Notes: generated by a model from the letters alone, not told the origin. Shown: positions 1 through 9,110, counted from the stretch's first letter. The stretch is DNA of 64,000 nt from Nitrosomonas sp. (GCA_019745325.1 JAIETK010000022.1:90246-154245); one strand, 5' to 3'. Program-made: numbers and translations.

Positions 1-1
1 G

Positions 2-511
2 TTGATTGCTTATCTGGCGGGCGATCACAATTTTGCAATGATTAATTTCTCGATTGCCGCCGCGGCAATGGCTTTTTTGTTGCATAATTTTCATCCGGCG
101 CGGGTTTTTATGGGAGATGCCGGTTCAGTTCCACTGGGGTTTCTGGCGGCAGTGTTCGGGTTGTTGGGGTGGTTGAACCAGCTCTGGACGATCTGGGTGC
201 CTTTATTGATTTTTTCCCCTTTCATTACGGATGCCACGGTGACGTTGGCAAGGCGCTTATTGCAAGGAAAGAAGATTTGGCAAGCGCATCGGGAGCATTA
301 TTATCAGCGCTTGGTGCAAAGCGGTTTCGGTCATCGCAATACCGCATTGGCCGCCTATGCGTTGATGCTGATTGCCGGCGGCTGCGCGATATGGATCAAT
401 CAACAGGACATGGTGGTACAACAATGGGGCATGCTGATGTGGGGAGGGGCTTATTTTGCGGCAATGATGATTGCCGATCGCAGTCTCAAACCGTTCTCTG
501 ATCAGGGATAA
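2..511 (+). CDS. WecA/WbpL-type undecaprenyl-phosphate sugar-1-phosphate transferase, 5' truncated
   Basis: This is the C-terminal 169 residues or so of a glycosyltransferase family 4 membrane protein; the start lies outside the window. The visible part keeps the family's cytoplasmic motif FMGDAGS (the Asp is a metal/catalytic residue in MraY/WecA relatives) and the basic HREHYYQRL motif typical of WecA/WbpL enzymes, between hydrophobic segments. Such enzymes move a sugar-1-phosphate from a UDP-sugar to undecaprenyl phosphate and so start O-antigen or related glycan synthesis at the inner membrane. The next gene starts immediately after the stop codon and is a WbpM-type enzyme, a common pairing at the end of O-antigen clusters. 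The exact sugar cannot be told from this fragment. Confidence 0.85.
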   Translation: MIAYLAGDHNFAMINFSIAAAAMAFLLHNFHPARVFMGDAGSVPLGFLAAVFGLLGWLNQLWTIWVPLLIFSPFITDATVTLARRLLQGKKIWQAHREHYYQRLVQSGFGHRNTALAAYALMLIAGGCAIWINQQDMVVQQWGMLMWGGAYFAAMMIADRSLKPFSDQG

Positions 512-512
512 T

Positions 513-2381
513 ATGTTTGTCGGCCGATACGGAATTCGTACTTTTATCGCTTTTACGCACGACTTTATCGCGATTGCCGCAGCTTGGTGGCTCGCTTACC
601 TTTTACGTTTTAACTTTCAAATTCCGGCTTCGTCGGTGTTATTCCTTTTGGAGACTATTCCCTGGATCGTGTTGGTTCAAGGCGGATTCTTTTTATGGCT
701 GGGTCTTTACCGGGGGTTATGGCGGTATGCCAGCTTACCGGATTTGAAAAGAATTTTTATTGCGGTGATGGCCGGTTCCACAGCGGTGATTCTGCTGCTC
801 GGGTTATCCGGTTCGCTGGTAAAAGTTCCCGGAGCGGTGATTGTGCTGGCACCCCTTTTATTGATGTTTATCATGGGCGGCAGCCGTTTGATTTACCGCG
901 CCTGGAAAGAGCGCCGCCTATACGGCTTGGAAAGCCCCGAAGCCAAGCTGGTGCTCATTATCGGAGCAGGCAGCACGGCCGTCAATTTGGTCAAGGCATT
1001 GACCGGAAGCCGGGAATGGCATGTGGTCGGGATGCTGGACGACGATCCAAGAAAATATGGCACCCGTTTGCAAGGCATTCGCGTTTTGGGAAAGATTGGC
1101 GAATTACCGCATTGGATTCATAAACTCAATGTCGAGCATGTGATTATCGCGACGCCATCGGTTTCCCGCCGGATTCACCGGCAGGCTTTGGAAATCTGCT
1201 CGGAACTGGGCGTTAAGGCAATGACGGTGCCGTCGTATGCCGATTTAATCAACGGAAAAGCAACGGTCTCGAATATTCGCGAAATCCAATTGGATGATTT
1301 GCTGGGCCGCGCACCGGTGGTTCTGGACGATGAAGGGTTGCACGGCCTGCTGACCGAAAAAGTTGTGTTGGTAACCGGAGCCGGAGGATCCATCGGTTCG
1401 GAATTGTGCCGTCAATTAGCGACATTTGCGCCAGGGCGGATAGTGTTTCTCGAACTCAACGAATATGCGTTGTACAATGTTCAGGAAGAATTTACCGCGC
1501 GTTATCCTGAAATGAAAATGTCGTTTGTGATCGGTGATATCAAAGATCAGGAACGGATGGTGCAATTGTTCGAGCAATACCATCCGGTGGTGGTATTTCA
1601 TGCCGCTGCTTATAAGCATGTGCCGCTGATGGAACTGGGGAATGCGTGCCAGGCTTTGTTGAACAATGTTTTGGGTACTTATGTGCTGGCGCAAGTGGCG
1701 ATCCGTTTCGGTGTTGAAAAATTTGTGCTGGTTTCAACCGATAAAGCCGTGAACCCGGTTAGTGTCATGGGCGCCACCAAACGCCTGGCGGAAATGGTGT
1801 GTCAGGCGTTGCAGCAATCCATTCAGAAAGATCATGCGCATCGCACCTGCTTTGTAATGGTGCGTTTTGGCAATGTATTGGGCAGTACCGGCAGCGTCAT
1901 TCCTAAATTCCAGGAACAAATTGCCAAGGGTGGCCCGATTACCATCACCCATCCCGACATGACGCGCTATTTCATGTCGATTCCCGAAGCCGCGCAACTG
2001 GTTTTACAAGCGGGGCTGATGGGGGGCACCAAAGGCGGCGGAGAGATTTTTGTAATGGATATGGGCGATCCGGTCAGGATCGTGGATCTGGCGAATGACC
2101 TGATCCATTTGTCCGGATTGGCGGAAGGCGATATCCGGATTGTTTATACCGGTCTTCGTCCGGGTGAGAAGCTTCATGAAGAATTGCTGGCGGCTAATGA
2201 AAATACCTATCCGACACCGCATCAAAAGCTACGTATCGCGCAAGCGCGGCAGGTGGACGAACAATGGCTGGCTGGTTTAGTGGCATGGCTGGATAAAATT
2301 ACCGTGCTCAATGATCAAGAAGTTCGCGATCAACTGACCAATTGGGTGCCGGAATATAGCCGCAAGGAAATTGAATCTTAG
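513..2381 (+). CDS. WbpM/CapD-type nucleoside-diphosphate-sugar 4,6-dehydratase
   Basis: A 622-residue membrane-anchored nucleotide-sugar dehydratase/epimerase. The N-terminus has about four transmembrane helices, followed by a first dinucleotide-binding region (VLIIGAGSTA) and then the catalytic short-chain dehydrogenase domain with the NAD motif GAGGSIG near residue 290. The active site reads S408, M419, K423, the SMK arrangement of large WbpM-type enzymes rather than the usual SYK. The family converts UDP-GlcNAc to a 4-keto-6-deoxy sugar for O-antigen or capsule. I start at the ATG at 513, which follows an AGGGA ribosome site and lies just after the preceding stop. An in-frame ATG at 471 would overlap that gene. 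The stop codon TAG (2379-2381) lies inside the terminal sequence of a dispersed repeat. Confidence 0.93.
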   Translation: MFVGRYGIRTFIAFTHDFIAIAAAWWLAYLLRFNFQIPASSVLFLLETIPWIVLVQGGFFLWLGLYRGLWRYASLPDLKRIFIAVMAGSTAVILLLGLSGSLVKVPGAVIVLAPLLLMFIMGGSRLIYRAWKERRLYGLESPEAKLVLIIGAGSTAVNLVKALTGSREWHVVGMLDDDPRKYGTRLQGIRVLGKIGELPHWIHKLNVEHVIIATPSVSRRIHRQALEICSELGVKAMTVPSYADLINGKATVSNIREIQLDDLLGRAPVVLDDEGLHGLLTEKVVLVTGAGGSIGSELCRQLATFAPGRIVFLELNEYALYNVQEEFTARYPEMKMSFVIGDIKDQERMVQLFEQYHPVVVFHAAAYKHVPLMELGNACQALLNNVLGTYVLAQVAIRFGVEKFVLVSTDKAVNPVSVMGATKRLAEMVCQALQQSIQKDHAHRTCFVMVRFGNVLGSTGSVIPKFQEQIAKGGPITITHPDMTRYFMSIPEAAQLVLQAGLMGGTKGGGEIFVMDMGDPVRIVDLANDLIHLSGLAEGDIRIVYTGLRPGEKLHEELLAANENTYPTPHQKLRIAQARQVDEQWLAGLVAWLDKITVLNDQEVRDQLTNWVPEYSRKEIES

Positions 2382-2526
2382 GGAAATGCTGGCTGATTGA
2401 CTGCACGGGCGAATCACTTCGTTGCGCGGCACCCGCATCCTCGTCTATCTTGATATGCCTCGGTTGCTGCGTTCCGTGCGCCTCGTGCTTCCTCTCGTTC
2501 GCCGAATTAATCAGCGTTTCGTTAGG
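2378..2526. repeat. MITE-like dispersed repeat, copy 1 (diverged)
   Basis: About 150 bp of non-coding sequence that, read on the minus strand, matches the element at 27860-28008 along most of its length, including the shared blocks GGCGCACGGAACGC and CGTGCAGTCAAT. Its left edge begins TTAGGGAAATGCTGGCTGAT and its right edge ends in a degraded form of the same terminal sequence (AATTAATCAGCGTTTCGTTAG). A small central hairpin (TATCAAGATA on the minus strand) is kept. The left edge provides the TAG stop of the upstream dehydratase gene. It lies between two genes running towards each other. Confidence 0.8.
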
Positions 2527-2536
2527 GAAAGCAGCT

Positions 2537-4222
2537 TTACGGTTGATAACTATCCAGCGTTCTGAGATTTTTAGTAATGCTGCCATTTTCCAATACGATG
2601 ATCCGGTCAATTTTTTTGAGCTGCTGCGGAATTTGCTGGCTGAAGATCAACGTGGTGCGATTCTCCATCAAGTTTTCCAGAACTGACAGCAATTCGCCGG
2701 GATCGCAACCGGTCAATGCGAATACTTCATCCAAGATCAAGATCGGGGTGTTTTTGACGAATGCGCGGGCGATGCTGAGTTGCAGCAATTGCTGTGGCGT
2801 TATTTCGTTTGTTTCCAGAGTCACTTGCGTTTGCAAACCGGCGGGCAAATGACGGATGAACTCCACCGCTCGTGAAGCCTGGGCGGCGGCGGTAATGGCA
2901 GCTTCGTTACTGCAGCGCTTCGCGCCGTACGCGATGTTGCCGGCGACTTTGTCGTCCAATAAAAAAGTGTCCGGGGAAACCATCGCAATATTGGCATGCA
3001 GGCTATCGAGTCTGATTTGCTCCAACGGATGGTCGTCCAGCCAGATTTTCCCGCTGACGGGCTGTTGCAGGCGAAGTATCAGATCAATCAATGCGGTTTT
3101 TTCTCCGGTGGAATAACCTTTAAAAACAACGATATTTCCTGGTTCAATGGTAAAGTTAATGTGATTCAGGCTGGATCCGGACTCTGCTTTATCGTCATAG
3201 CAAATTTTTTCGAATTGCAATTTTCCGTGAAACCGGGGAATGTCCAAAGTACCGGTATCGGTTTCAAGCGGTTGATCCAGAAACGCAAAAATGGTTTCTA
3301 ACGGTTCCCGGTGATGCTCCAGTTTTTTGGGTATTTTTAAAATGCGCCGGACCGGTGCCACCAGCAGAAGCGTGGCGGTAACAAGCGCTCCGGTCTGCGG
3401 CAAGCTCAGGGCGCCATTAATGGCTTGAAACCCCACAGCATAACCGGCGGCTACGAGAATCAGCACCGCGATTGTTTGCGAGAACAAAGTTGCCATCGCG
3501 TTTCGTTTTGTTTGCCGCATTTCTTCCAGTTGAATCGTTCCGGAAATCTTTTCCAGACGTTCACTTTCTTGCGCGATGCCGCCATCCAGCCGGATTGTTC
3601 GATGATGTCCGATTGCTTGGGATAAATGTTGCAGTAAGCCGGCGATTGCGGATAAGTTTTGTTGATCGGACCGGCCGGAATCATCAGCCAGCCGGTAAAT
3701 TAATGCAAGGAGCGGTGCGATCAGCACCAGCAGCATCGCAAAATCCTGATTAAGATACAACGTGCATAACACTAAGACGGCCATTATCAGGCAATCTTGC
3801 AGCAATTGCGCGAAAAGGAGAGCCGTGCTCGGGGAAACTTGATGAATGCAGGCGATCAGCTGATCAGCCCGATGGTTCATGGGTAATGATAAACCCTGGT
3901 TGATAGGCAATGCGAGCAACTTATTGATAACATCCAGCCGTAAATCCTGTGTCAGGAGACTGCTGGTCTTGCCAATCGAGAGGCGTTTGATATAAACAGC
4001 CGCAGCGTGGATCGTGAACAGCAGGATCATCATTACGGCTGCCGACTGCAGAATCGCGTGGTTTCCGGTGATGAAAATGCTATCCAGCAATTGATAAAGT
4101 AGAAGCGGAAAGGCGGCGATGGCCGCGGCCGCCAGCAACATCGAACCTGCTGTCAGCAAGTGTAATTTTCGATACGGCGTGAGTTTGGTGAATAGGCGGA
4201 GATAAAGTCGCATGCGGATCAT
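2537..4222 (-). CDS. MsbA-like ABC exporter with degenerate ATPase motifs
   Basis: A 561-residue fused permease/ATPase with the layout of type IV ABC exporters such as MsbA: six transmembrane helices in about residues 20-290 and a nucleotide-binding domain from about 330. The fold is recognisable but the ATPase motifs are eroded. Walker A reads GYSTGEKT (369-376), with Glu where the invariant Gly before Lys should be. The Q-loop Gln is Pro (VSPD, near 415-418). The LSGGQ signature is ITPQQ (474-478). The H-loop His is replaced (FSQQ, near 527-530). Walker B and the catalytic Glu are intact (LILDE, 495-499). The frame is open and full length. It may be a transporter with weak or no ATP hydrolysis, or a gene starting to decay. 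The neighbourhood suggests a polysaccharide or lipid substrate, but none can be named. Confidence 0.85.
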   Translation of the reverse strand: MIRMRLYLRLFTKLTPYRKLHLLTAGSMLLAAAAIAAFPLLLYQLLDSIFITGNHAILQSAAVMMILLFTIHAAAVYIKRLSIGKTSSLLTQDLRLDVINKLLALPINQGLSLPMNHRADQLIACIHQVSPSTALLFAQLLQDCLIMAVLVLCTLYLNQDFAMLLVLIAPLLALIYRLADDSGRSDQQNLSAIAGLLQHLSQAIGHHRTIRLDGGIAQESERLEKISGTIQLEEMRQTKRNAMATLFSQTIAVLILVAAGYAVGFQAINGALSLPQTGALVTATLLLVAPVRRILKIPKKLEHHREPLETIFAFLDQPLETDTGTLDIPRFHGKLQFEKICYDDKAESGSSLNHINFTIEPGNIVVFKGYSTGEKTALIDLILRLQQPVSGKIWLDDHPLEQIRLDSLHANIAMVSPDTFLLDDKVAGNIAYGAKRCSNEAAITAAAQASRAVEFIRHLPAGLQTQVTLETNEITPQQLLQLSIARAFVKNTPILILDEVFALTGCDPGELLSVLENLMENRTTLIFSQQIPQQLKKIDRIIVLENGSITKNLRTLDSYQP

Positions 4223-4360
4223 TTTACATCAACATTCCCCCGGTATCGCAGCGCGCGATCATCGGGCATACGGCATAGATATAGTACAATCGTCAATTGT
4301 TTATCATGAACTGATCCGGCTATATCCGGTATTTCCTATTTAAGAGGTCATTTTATATCC

Positions 4361-5245
4361 ATGCTTCCACGACGAAAAGGTATTATCCTGGCGGGCGGTT
4401 CCGGTACCCGGCTTTATCCGGTGACGCAGACAATATCCAAACAATTGCTGCCGGTATTCGACAAGCCGATGATTTATTATCCGCTCAGTACATTGATGCT
4501 GGCCGGAATCCGGGAAATTCTGGTGATTTCCACGCCGCGCGATATCGGTAGTTTTCAGGAATTATTGCAAGATGGAAGCCAGTGGGGATTGGCTATTTCC
4601 TATGCGGAACAGCCATCTCCCGATGGGCTGGCGCAGGCTTTTCTGATCGGCGAATCGTTTATCGGTAACGATCTTTCGGCATTAGTGCTGGGTGACAACA
4701 TTTTCTATGGGCACGACTTCCAGCAGCTATTATTTAATGCCATGAAACGCACCGAAGGCGCCAGTGTTTTCGCCTACCACGTGCACGATCCGAAACGCTA
4801 TGGCGTTGTTGAGTTCGATGCCGCCGGCAAAGTGATGAGTCTGGAGGAAAAACCCGAGCAGCCAAAATCCAATTTCGCAGTCACCGGTTTATATTTTTAC
4901 GACAGCAACGTTGTTGCTTATGCCAAGCAACTGAAACCGTCGGCACGCAACGAACTGGAGATCACCGATTTGAACCGGATTTATCTGGAGCATGCGGCGC
5001 TCAATGTGGAAATCATGCGGCGCGGTTATGCCTGGCTGGATACCGGCACGCACGAATCGTTGCTGGATGCGAGTCAGTTTGTCGCTACGATCGAGCACCG
5101 GCAAGGTTTGAAAATATCTTGCCCCGAAGAAATTGCATACCTGCAAGGATGGATCGACGCTCAACAACTCGAGCGGCTGGCATTGCCATTGGCAAAAAAC
5201 GGCTATGGGCAATATTTGTTGCAAGTGTTGAAACGCGGTTTTTAA
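4361..5245 (+). CDS. rfbA: glucose-1-phosphate thymidylyltransferase
   Basis: A 294-residue sugar nucleotidyltransferase, the usual length for RfbA/RmlA. It makes dTDP-glucose from dTTP and glucose-1-phosphate, the first step towards dTDP-L-rhamnose. The N-terminal signature [16 protein letters not shown], the downstream [15 protein letters not shown] and the VLGDNIFYG segment are characteristic, and [19 protein letters not shown] and [13 protein letters not shown] follow in the expected order. It is followed 29 bases later by rfbC in the same direction. The remaining two pathway genes, rfbB and rfbD, are not in the window, so they must lie elsewhere or the product is not rhamnose. Confidence 0.96.
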   Translation: MLPRRKGIILAGGSGTRLYPVTQTISKQLLPVFDKPMIYYPLSTLMLAGIREILVISTPRDIGSFQELLQDGSQWGLAISYAEQPSPDGLAQAFLIGESFIGNDLSALVLGDNIFYGHDFQQLLFNAMKRTEGASVFAYHVHDPKRYGVVEFDAAGKVMSLEEKPEQPKSNFAVTGLYFYDSNVVAYAKQLKPSARNELEITDLNRIYLEHAALNVEIMRRGYAWLDTGTHESLLDASQFVATIEHRQGLKISCPEEIAYLQGWIDAQQLERLALPLAKNGYGQYLLQVLKRGF

Positions 5246-5274
5246 TCGTTTTTGAGTGTTAGAGGCTATCAGGC

Positions 5275-5820
5275 ATGAAATCAAGTCGTTTGGCAATTTC
5301 CGATATCATTTTGCTGGAACCCCGTGTATTCAGCGATAACCGCGGTTATTTTTTCGAGAGCTTCAATCAACGGGAATTTGAAACCATTGTTGGGGAACCG
5401 GTCAGCTTCGTGCAAAGTAACCATTCGCAATCGGTGCAGAATGTGTTGCGCGGTTTGCATTACCAGATCAAGCATGCGCAAGGAAAAATGGTGCGCGTGG
5501 TGGTTGGCGAAGTGTTTGATGTCGCGGTCGATTTGCGCCGGTCGTCGCCGACTTTCGGGCAGTGGGCCGGCGATGTGCTGAGTGCTGCTAACAAAAAACA
5601 ATTATGGATACCGCCTGGGTTTGCGCATGGTTTTGCCGTGCTATCCGAAACGGCTGAGCTTTTGTATAAAACCACCGATTACTGGTCGCCGGAACATGAG
5701 CGCTGCATTGCCTGGAATGACCCGACTTTGGCGATTGACTGGCCGCTGGGCGCGGAACCCATTCTCTCCGGTAAAGACGCGCAAGGCGTGGCGTTCACTG
5801 AAGCGGAAGTTTACGATTAG
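5275..5820 (+). CDS. rfbC: dTDP-4-dehydrorhamnose 3,5-epimerase
   Basis: A 181-residue cupin-fold epimerase matching the standard RmlC length. It acts on dTDP-4-keto-6-deoxyglucose. Typical segments are FFESFNQREF near the N-terminus, SNHSQSVQNVLRGLHYQ (with the catalytic His of LRGLHYQ), GEVFDVAVDLRRSSPTFG, and IPPGFAHGFAVLSETAE. The Tyr of the active site pair is in LLYKTTDYWSPEHE. It lies directly downstream of rfbA and 11 bases before radA, so these three genes may share a transcript although radA is functionally unrelated. Confidence 0.95.
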   Translation: MKSSRLAISDIILLEPRVFSDNRGYFFESFNQREFETIVGEPVSFVQSNHSQSVQNVLRGLHYQIKHAQGKMVRVVVGEVFDVAVDLRRSSPTFGQWAGDVLSAANKKQLWIPPGFAHGFAVLSETAELLYKTTDYWSPEHERCIAWNDPTLAIDWPLGAEPILSGKDAQGVAFTEAEVYD

Positions 5821-5831
5821 CAGCCATCGTC

Positions 5832-7181
5832 ATGGCCAAGCAGAAAACCATCTACTCCTGTACTGAATGCGGCGGCCAAACCTTGAAGTGGCAAGGCCAG
5901 TGTCCGCATTGCCAGGCATGGAATACCCTGATTGAAACCCTTGCGGAAAAACCGGTATCGCGTTTCAGTCCGGTCTCTGAAACCGGCGAAGTGCAAAATT
6001 TAAGCATGATCGAAGCGCGGGAAGAACCGCGCTATCCTACCGGCATCGAAGAACTCGACCGGGTGCTGGGCGGTGGCATGGTACGTGGCGGGGTGGTGCT
6101 GCTGGGTGGCGATCCCGGCATCGGCAAATCGACTTTGCTGTTGCAAGCATTATCATCCATGTCGGCACAGCATGCCGTACTGTACGTCAGCGGCGAAGAA
6201 TCGGCGCAGCAAGTGGCGTTGCGCGCCAAGCGGCTGGCGCTGGATGTCCGTTCGGTTGATTTGTATGCGGAAATTCAGCTGGAAAAAATCCAGGCGGTAC
6301 TGACGAAACGCAAGCCGGCTGTCGCCGTGATCGATTCGATCCAGACGGTTTATTCGGAAATTTTGCAATCCGCGCCGGGTTCGGTTGCGCAAGTACGCGA
6401 ATGCGCGGCGCAATTGACGCGGCTGGCCAAGTCGAGCGGCACTTGCATCATCCTGGTCGGCCATGTCACCAAGGAAGGCGCGCTGGCAGGGCCGCGCGTG
6501 CTGGAGCACATGGTTGATACCGTGCTGTATTTCGAAGGTGATATGCACTCCACTTTCCGCATGATCCGCGCGTTCAAGAACCGTTTTGGCGCGGTCAATG
6601 AATTGGGGGTGTTTGCGATGAGCGAGAAGGGGCTGCGCGAGGTTAAAAACCCTTCGGCGTTATTTTTGTCGCACCACGATGCGCAAGTACCGGGATCGTG
6701 CATCATGGTGACGCAAGAGGGAACGCGTCCGTTGCTGGTGGAAATTCAAGCTCTGGTTGATGAAGCGCGTTCACCGAATCCGCGCCGGTTGTGCGTCGGC
6801 CTGGAACAAAACCGGCTGGCAATGCTGTTGGCGGTGTTGCACCGTCACGCCGGCATTCCATGTTACGATCAGGATGTATTCATCAACGCCGTGGGAGGGG
6901 TCAAAATCACCGAACCCGGCGCCGATCTGGCGATTTTGCTGGCCGTTGTTTCGTCGTTGAAAAACAAGCCGTTGGCGGAAAAAATGATTGTCATCGGTGA
7001 GGTCGGTCTGGCAGGTGAAATCCGCCCGGTGCAGCGCGGCCAGGAAAGGTTAAAAGAAGCCGCCAAACTGGGTTTCAAACAAGCGATCATTCCGCTGGCG
7101 AACAAGCCCAAGCAAACCATCGAGGGTATGACCATCATTCCGGTGGCGCGTCTTAAGGATGCCGTTGTGCACATGCATTGA
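5832..7181 (+). CDS. radA: DNA repair protein RadA (Sms)
   Basis: A 449-residue RecA-like ATPase that drives branch migration of recombination intermediates during repair. The N-terminus carries the four-cysteine zinc finger (CTECGG...CPHC). This is followed by Walker A GDPGIGKST, Walker B region VAVIDSIQT, the RadA-specific motif KNRFGAVNE, and a C-terminal Lon-protease-like domain (VGGVKITEPGADLAILLAV) that has structural rather than proteolytic function. Length and motif order are normal for the family. It starts 11 bases after rfbC and its product is cytoplasmic. Confidence 0.97.
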   Translation: MAKQKTIYSCTECGGQTLKWQGQCPHCQAWNTLIETLAEKPVSRFSPVSETGEVQNLSMIEAREEPRYPTGIEELDRVLGGGMVRGGVVLLGGDPGIGKSTLLLQALSSMSAQHAVLYVSGEESAQQVALRAKRLALDVRSVDLYAEIQLEKIQAVLTKRKPAVAVIDSIQTVYSEILQSAPGSVAQVRECAAQLTRLAKSSGTCIILVGHVTKEGALAGPRVLEHMVDTVLYFEGDMHSTFRMIRAFKNRFGAVNELGVFAMSEKGLREVKNPSALFLSHHDAQVPGSCIMVTQEGTRPLLVEIQALVDEARSPNPRRLCVGLEQNRLAMLLAVLHRHAGIPCYDQDVFINAVGGVKITEPGADLAILLAVVSSLKNKPLAEKMIVIGEVGLAGEIRPVQRGQERLKEAAKLGFKQAIIPLANKPKQTIEGMTIIPVARLKDAVVHMH

Positions 7182-7210
7182 TAAAGACCCGGAAATTCCG
7201 GTACGAATGA

Positions 7211-7993
7211 ATGAAGACACATCATCATTTATGGTTATTCACCGGCGCAACGATTCTGGTTGCCGTCGCAGCCATCATTCTGCCGCCGGTCGCGCAACCG
7301 GCTGAGTACCACCTTTTTGCCGATCAACGCAATTTTCTCGGTATTCCAAATTTCAGCGATGTGGTATCCAACTTGGCTTTCTTGGTGAGCGGCGGTGCCG
7401 GTTTGTTGTTTTTATGGCGGGTGAGGCAAATGCCGGAGCAATTCACATTTGCCGAGCGGAAAGAAAGCCTGCCTTATTGGGTGTTATTTTTCAGCGTGAC
7501 TGCCGTTGCGTTCGGTTCCATGTACTATCACTGGCAGCCGGATATCGACCACCTGCTGTGGGACCGGTTGCCCATCGTGATTGCGATCGCGGCGCTGCTG
7601 TCGGCAATGCTGGCCGATCGAGTGAATATGACCGCCGGTTTAGCGGCTTTGCCGTTGCTTGTGATGCTGGCGGTGCTGAGTGTGTTGTATTGGTATTGGA
7701 CCGAACTGCAAGGCGCAGGCAATCTGAATTTTTATCTGGTGATGCAATTTTATCCGATCCTGCTGATGGTATGGATCAGCTTGTGCTTTCCATCGCGTTA
7801 CAGTCATGGATATACGGTGTTTCAAGTGATAGTGCTCTACGCGGGCGCAAAGCTATTTGAAATACTCGATTCGCAAATTTTTACCTGGACAAGCGGCTGG
7901 ATCAGCGGTCATTCGCTCAAGCATCTGACCGCTGCGTTTGCAGCTTATTGGATCGTGCGGATGCTGCGGAAACGCCGGAGATTGGGACCATAG
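7211..7993 (+). CDS. ceramidase-like integral membrane hydrolase (CREST superfamily)
   Basis: A 260-residue protein with about seven transmembrane helices. It has three motifs of the alkaline ceramidase/CREST membrane hydrolases: the block RNFLGIPNFSDVVSNL near residue 40 (with the Ser/Asp positions), SMYYHWQPDIDHLLWDRLP near 100, and GHSLKHLTAA near the C-terminus, whose His residues together with the first His would form the metal site. Eukaryotic members hydrolyse ceramide. Bacterial homologues are mostly uncharacterised and the substrate here is unknown, since Nitrosomonas-type bacteria are not known for sphingolipids. It follows radA by 29 bases. The assignment to the superfamily rests on motif recognition; the activity is inferred. 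Confidence 0.75.
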   Translation: MKTHHHLWLFTGATILVAVAAIILPPVAQPAEYHLFADQRNFLGIPNFSDVVSNLAFLVSGGAGLLFLWRVRQMPEQFTFAERKESLPYWVLFFSVTAVAFGSMYYHWQPDIDHLLWDRLPIVIAIAALLSAMLADRVNMTAGLAALPLLVMLAVLSVLYWYWTELQGAGNLNFYLVMQFYPILLMVWISLCFPSRYSHGYTVFQVIVLYAGAKLFEILDSQIFTWTSGWISGHSLKHLTAAFAAYWIVRMLRKRRRLGP

Positions 7994-8048
7994 CCTTCCT
8001 ATGCCTGACTGGCATGAATAAGTGCAAAATTCAGGATTCTATGAATGA

Positions 8049-9110
8049 TTAGACTTCAGGAGAAGGCTTGCCGATATAAAATCCTTGCAGCAAGTCGGCG
8101 CCGATACTAGCGGCGAATTGTTCATCCTGTTCGGTTTCTATGCCTTCCGCGAGTACCAGCAGATTACGTTTGTGACCGAGTTCCACCAGCGCTTTGCAAA
8201 TGTCGCGATGCAAGCTGGATTCACGCGCGCGCTGGATTAATTCCAAATCGATTTTGATCAGATCCGGATTCAGTTCCGCCAGCCGGTTAAGCGATGAAAA
8301 GCCGCTGCCGATGTCATCCAGCGCGACCTTGTAACCGACATGACGATAATGCGCCAGTACTTTGGTTAAGTGCGCCATATCGTCGACTGCTTCGGTTTCA
8401 ACGACTTCGAATACCACATTCTCCGGGCGGATACCGGCTGCTTCGGCTGCTGCGTTGGTGCTGCGTAAACAAAACTCAGGGCGATAAATCGACGAGGGCA
8501 GGAAATTGATCAGTATGTGCATCGATTGCAGATTGGGAATTTTCGTTCCGGCATTCTTGAGATGAATTTCACGCGATAAGCGATCCAGCATGAACACCAG
8601 ATTTTCCCGCTTTGCCCATTCGATCAATGCGCCCGGGCTGATTAAATCACCGTTGTCAGCGCGTCCGCGGAGCAAACATTCGTATCCCCAAGTGCTACCG
8701 TCCGATACTCGCTTAACCGGCTGGAACCAAGTTTCAATCCGGCGATGATGGAGGATGCTGACAAGCGATGAACCATCATGCGGTACCATGCTGACCAGAG
8801 AACCGGCATGTATCAGTTTTGGAAATTGTTTTTCAATGGTTTCGCGATCGTTGAGCCAAGCAGCTCGCAATGAGCGCAGTCTGGCCTGATCGAGCAATCC
8901 TCGAAGAAAATTGACGAACCCTGTCAGTGATTTTGTCGGTTCTTCGATACCGAACGGTATTTCCAATGCATGAATATCTTGGTGATAACACCAGTTGGTT
9001 TGGTTGCCGAACATCAGTAGTTCGGGAAATTCGATATCCAAGTTGGGTGAAAGTACAATCAGCCGCCTTTTTCCGGTGGCGCATGTGCAAGTAGCGGGAT
9101 CGTGAGTCAT
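8049..9110 (-). CDS. EAL-domain cyclic-di-GMP phosphodiesterase
   Basis: A 353-residue cytoplasmic protein with an N-terminal region of about 115 residues that I do not recognise (it includes a small Cys cluster, TCTCATGK) and a C-terminal EAL domain. The signature is ECLLR (144-148) instead of EALLR, a tolerated change. The other catalytic positions are present: Asn in LINFLP, Glu in FEVVETEAV, the DD of ALDDIGSGFSSL, Lys in DLIKID, Glu in AEGIETEQ and Gln in LQGFYIGKP. It should therefore hydrolyse c-di-GMP. No GGDEF partner is nearby. It is a lone gene, convergent with the ceramidase-like gene and separated from rhlE by a long gap. Confidence 0.9.
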   Translation of the reverse strand: MTHDPATCTCATGKRRLIVLSPNLDIEFPELLMFGNQTNWCYHQDIHALEIPFGIEEPTKSLTGFVNFLRGLLDQARLRSLRAAWLNDRETIEKQFPKLIHAGSLVSMVPHDGSSLVSILHHRRIETWFQPVKRVSDGSTWGYECLLRGRADNGDLISPGALIEWAKRENLVFMLDRLSREIHLKNAGTKIPNLQSMHILINFLPSSIYRPEFCLRSTNAAAEAAGIRPENVVFEVVETEAVDDMAHLTKVLAHYRHVGYKVALDDIGSGFSSLNRLAELNPDLIKIDLELIQRARESSLHRDICKALVELGHKRNLLVLAEGIETEQDEQFAASIGADLLQGFYIGKPSPEV

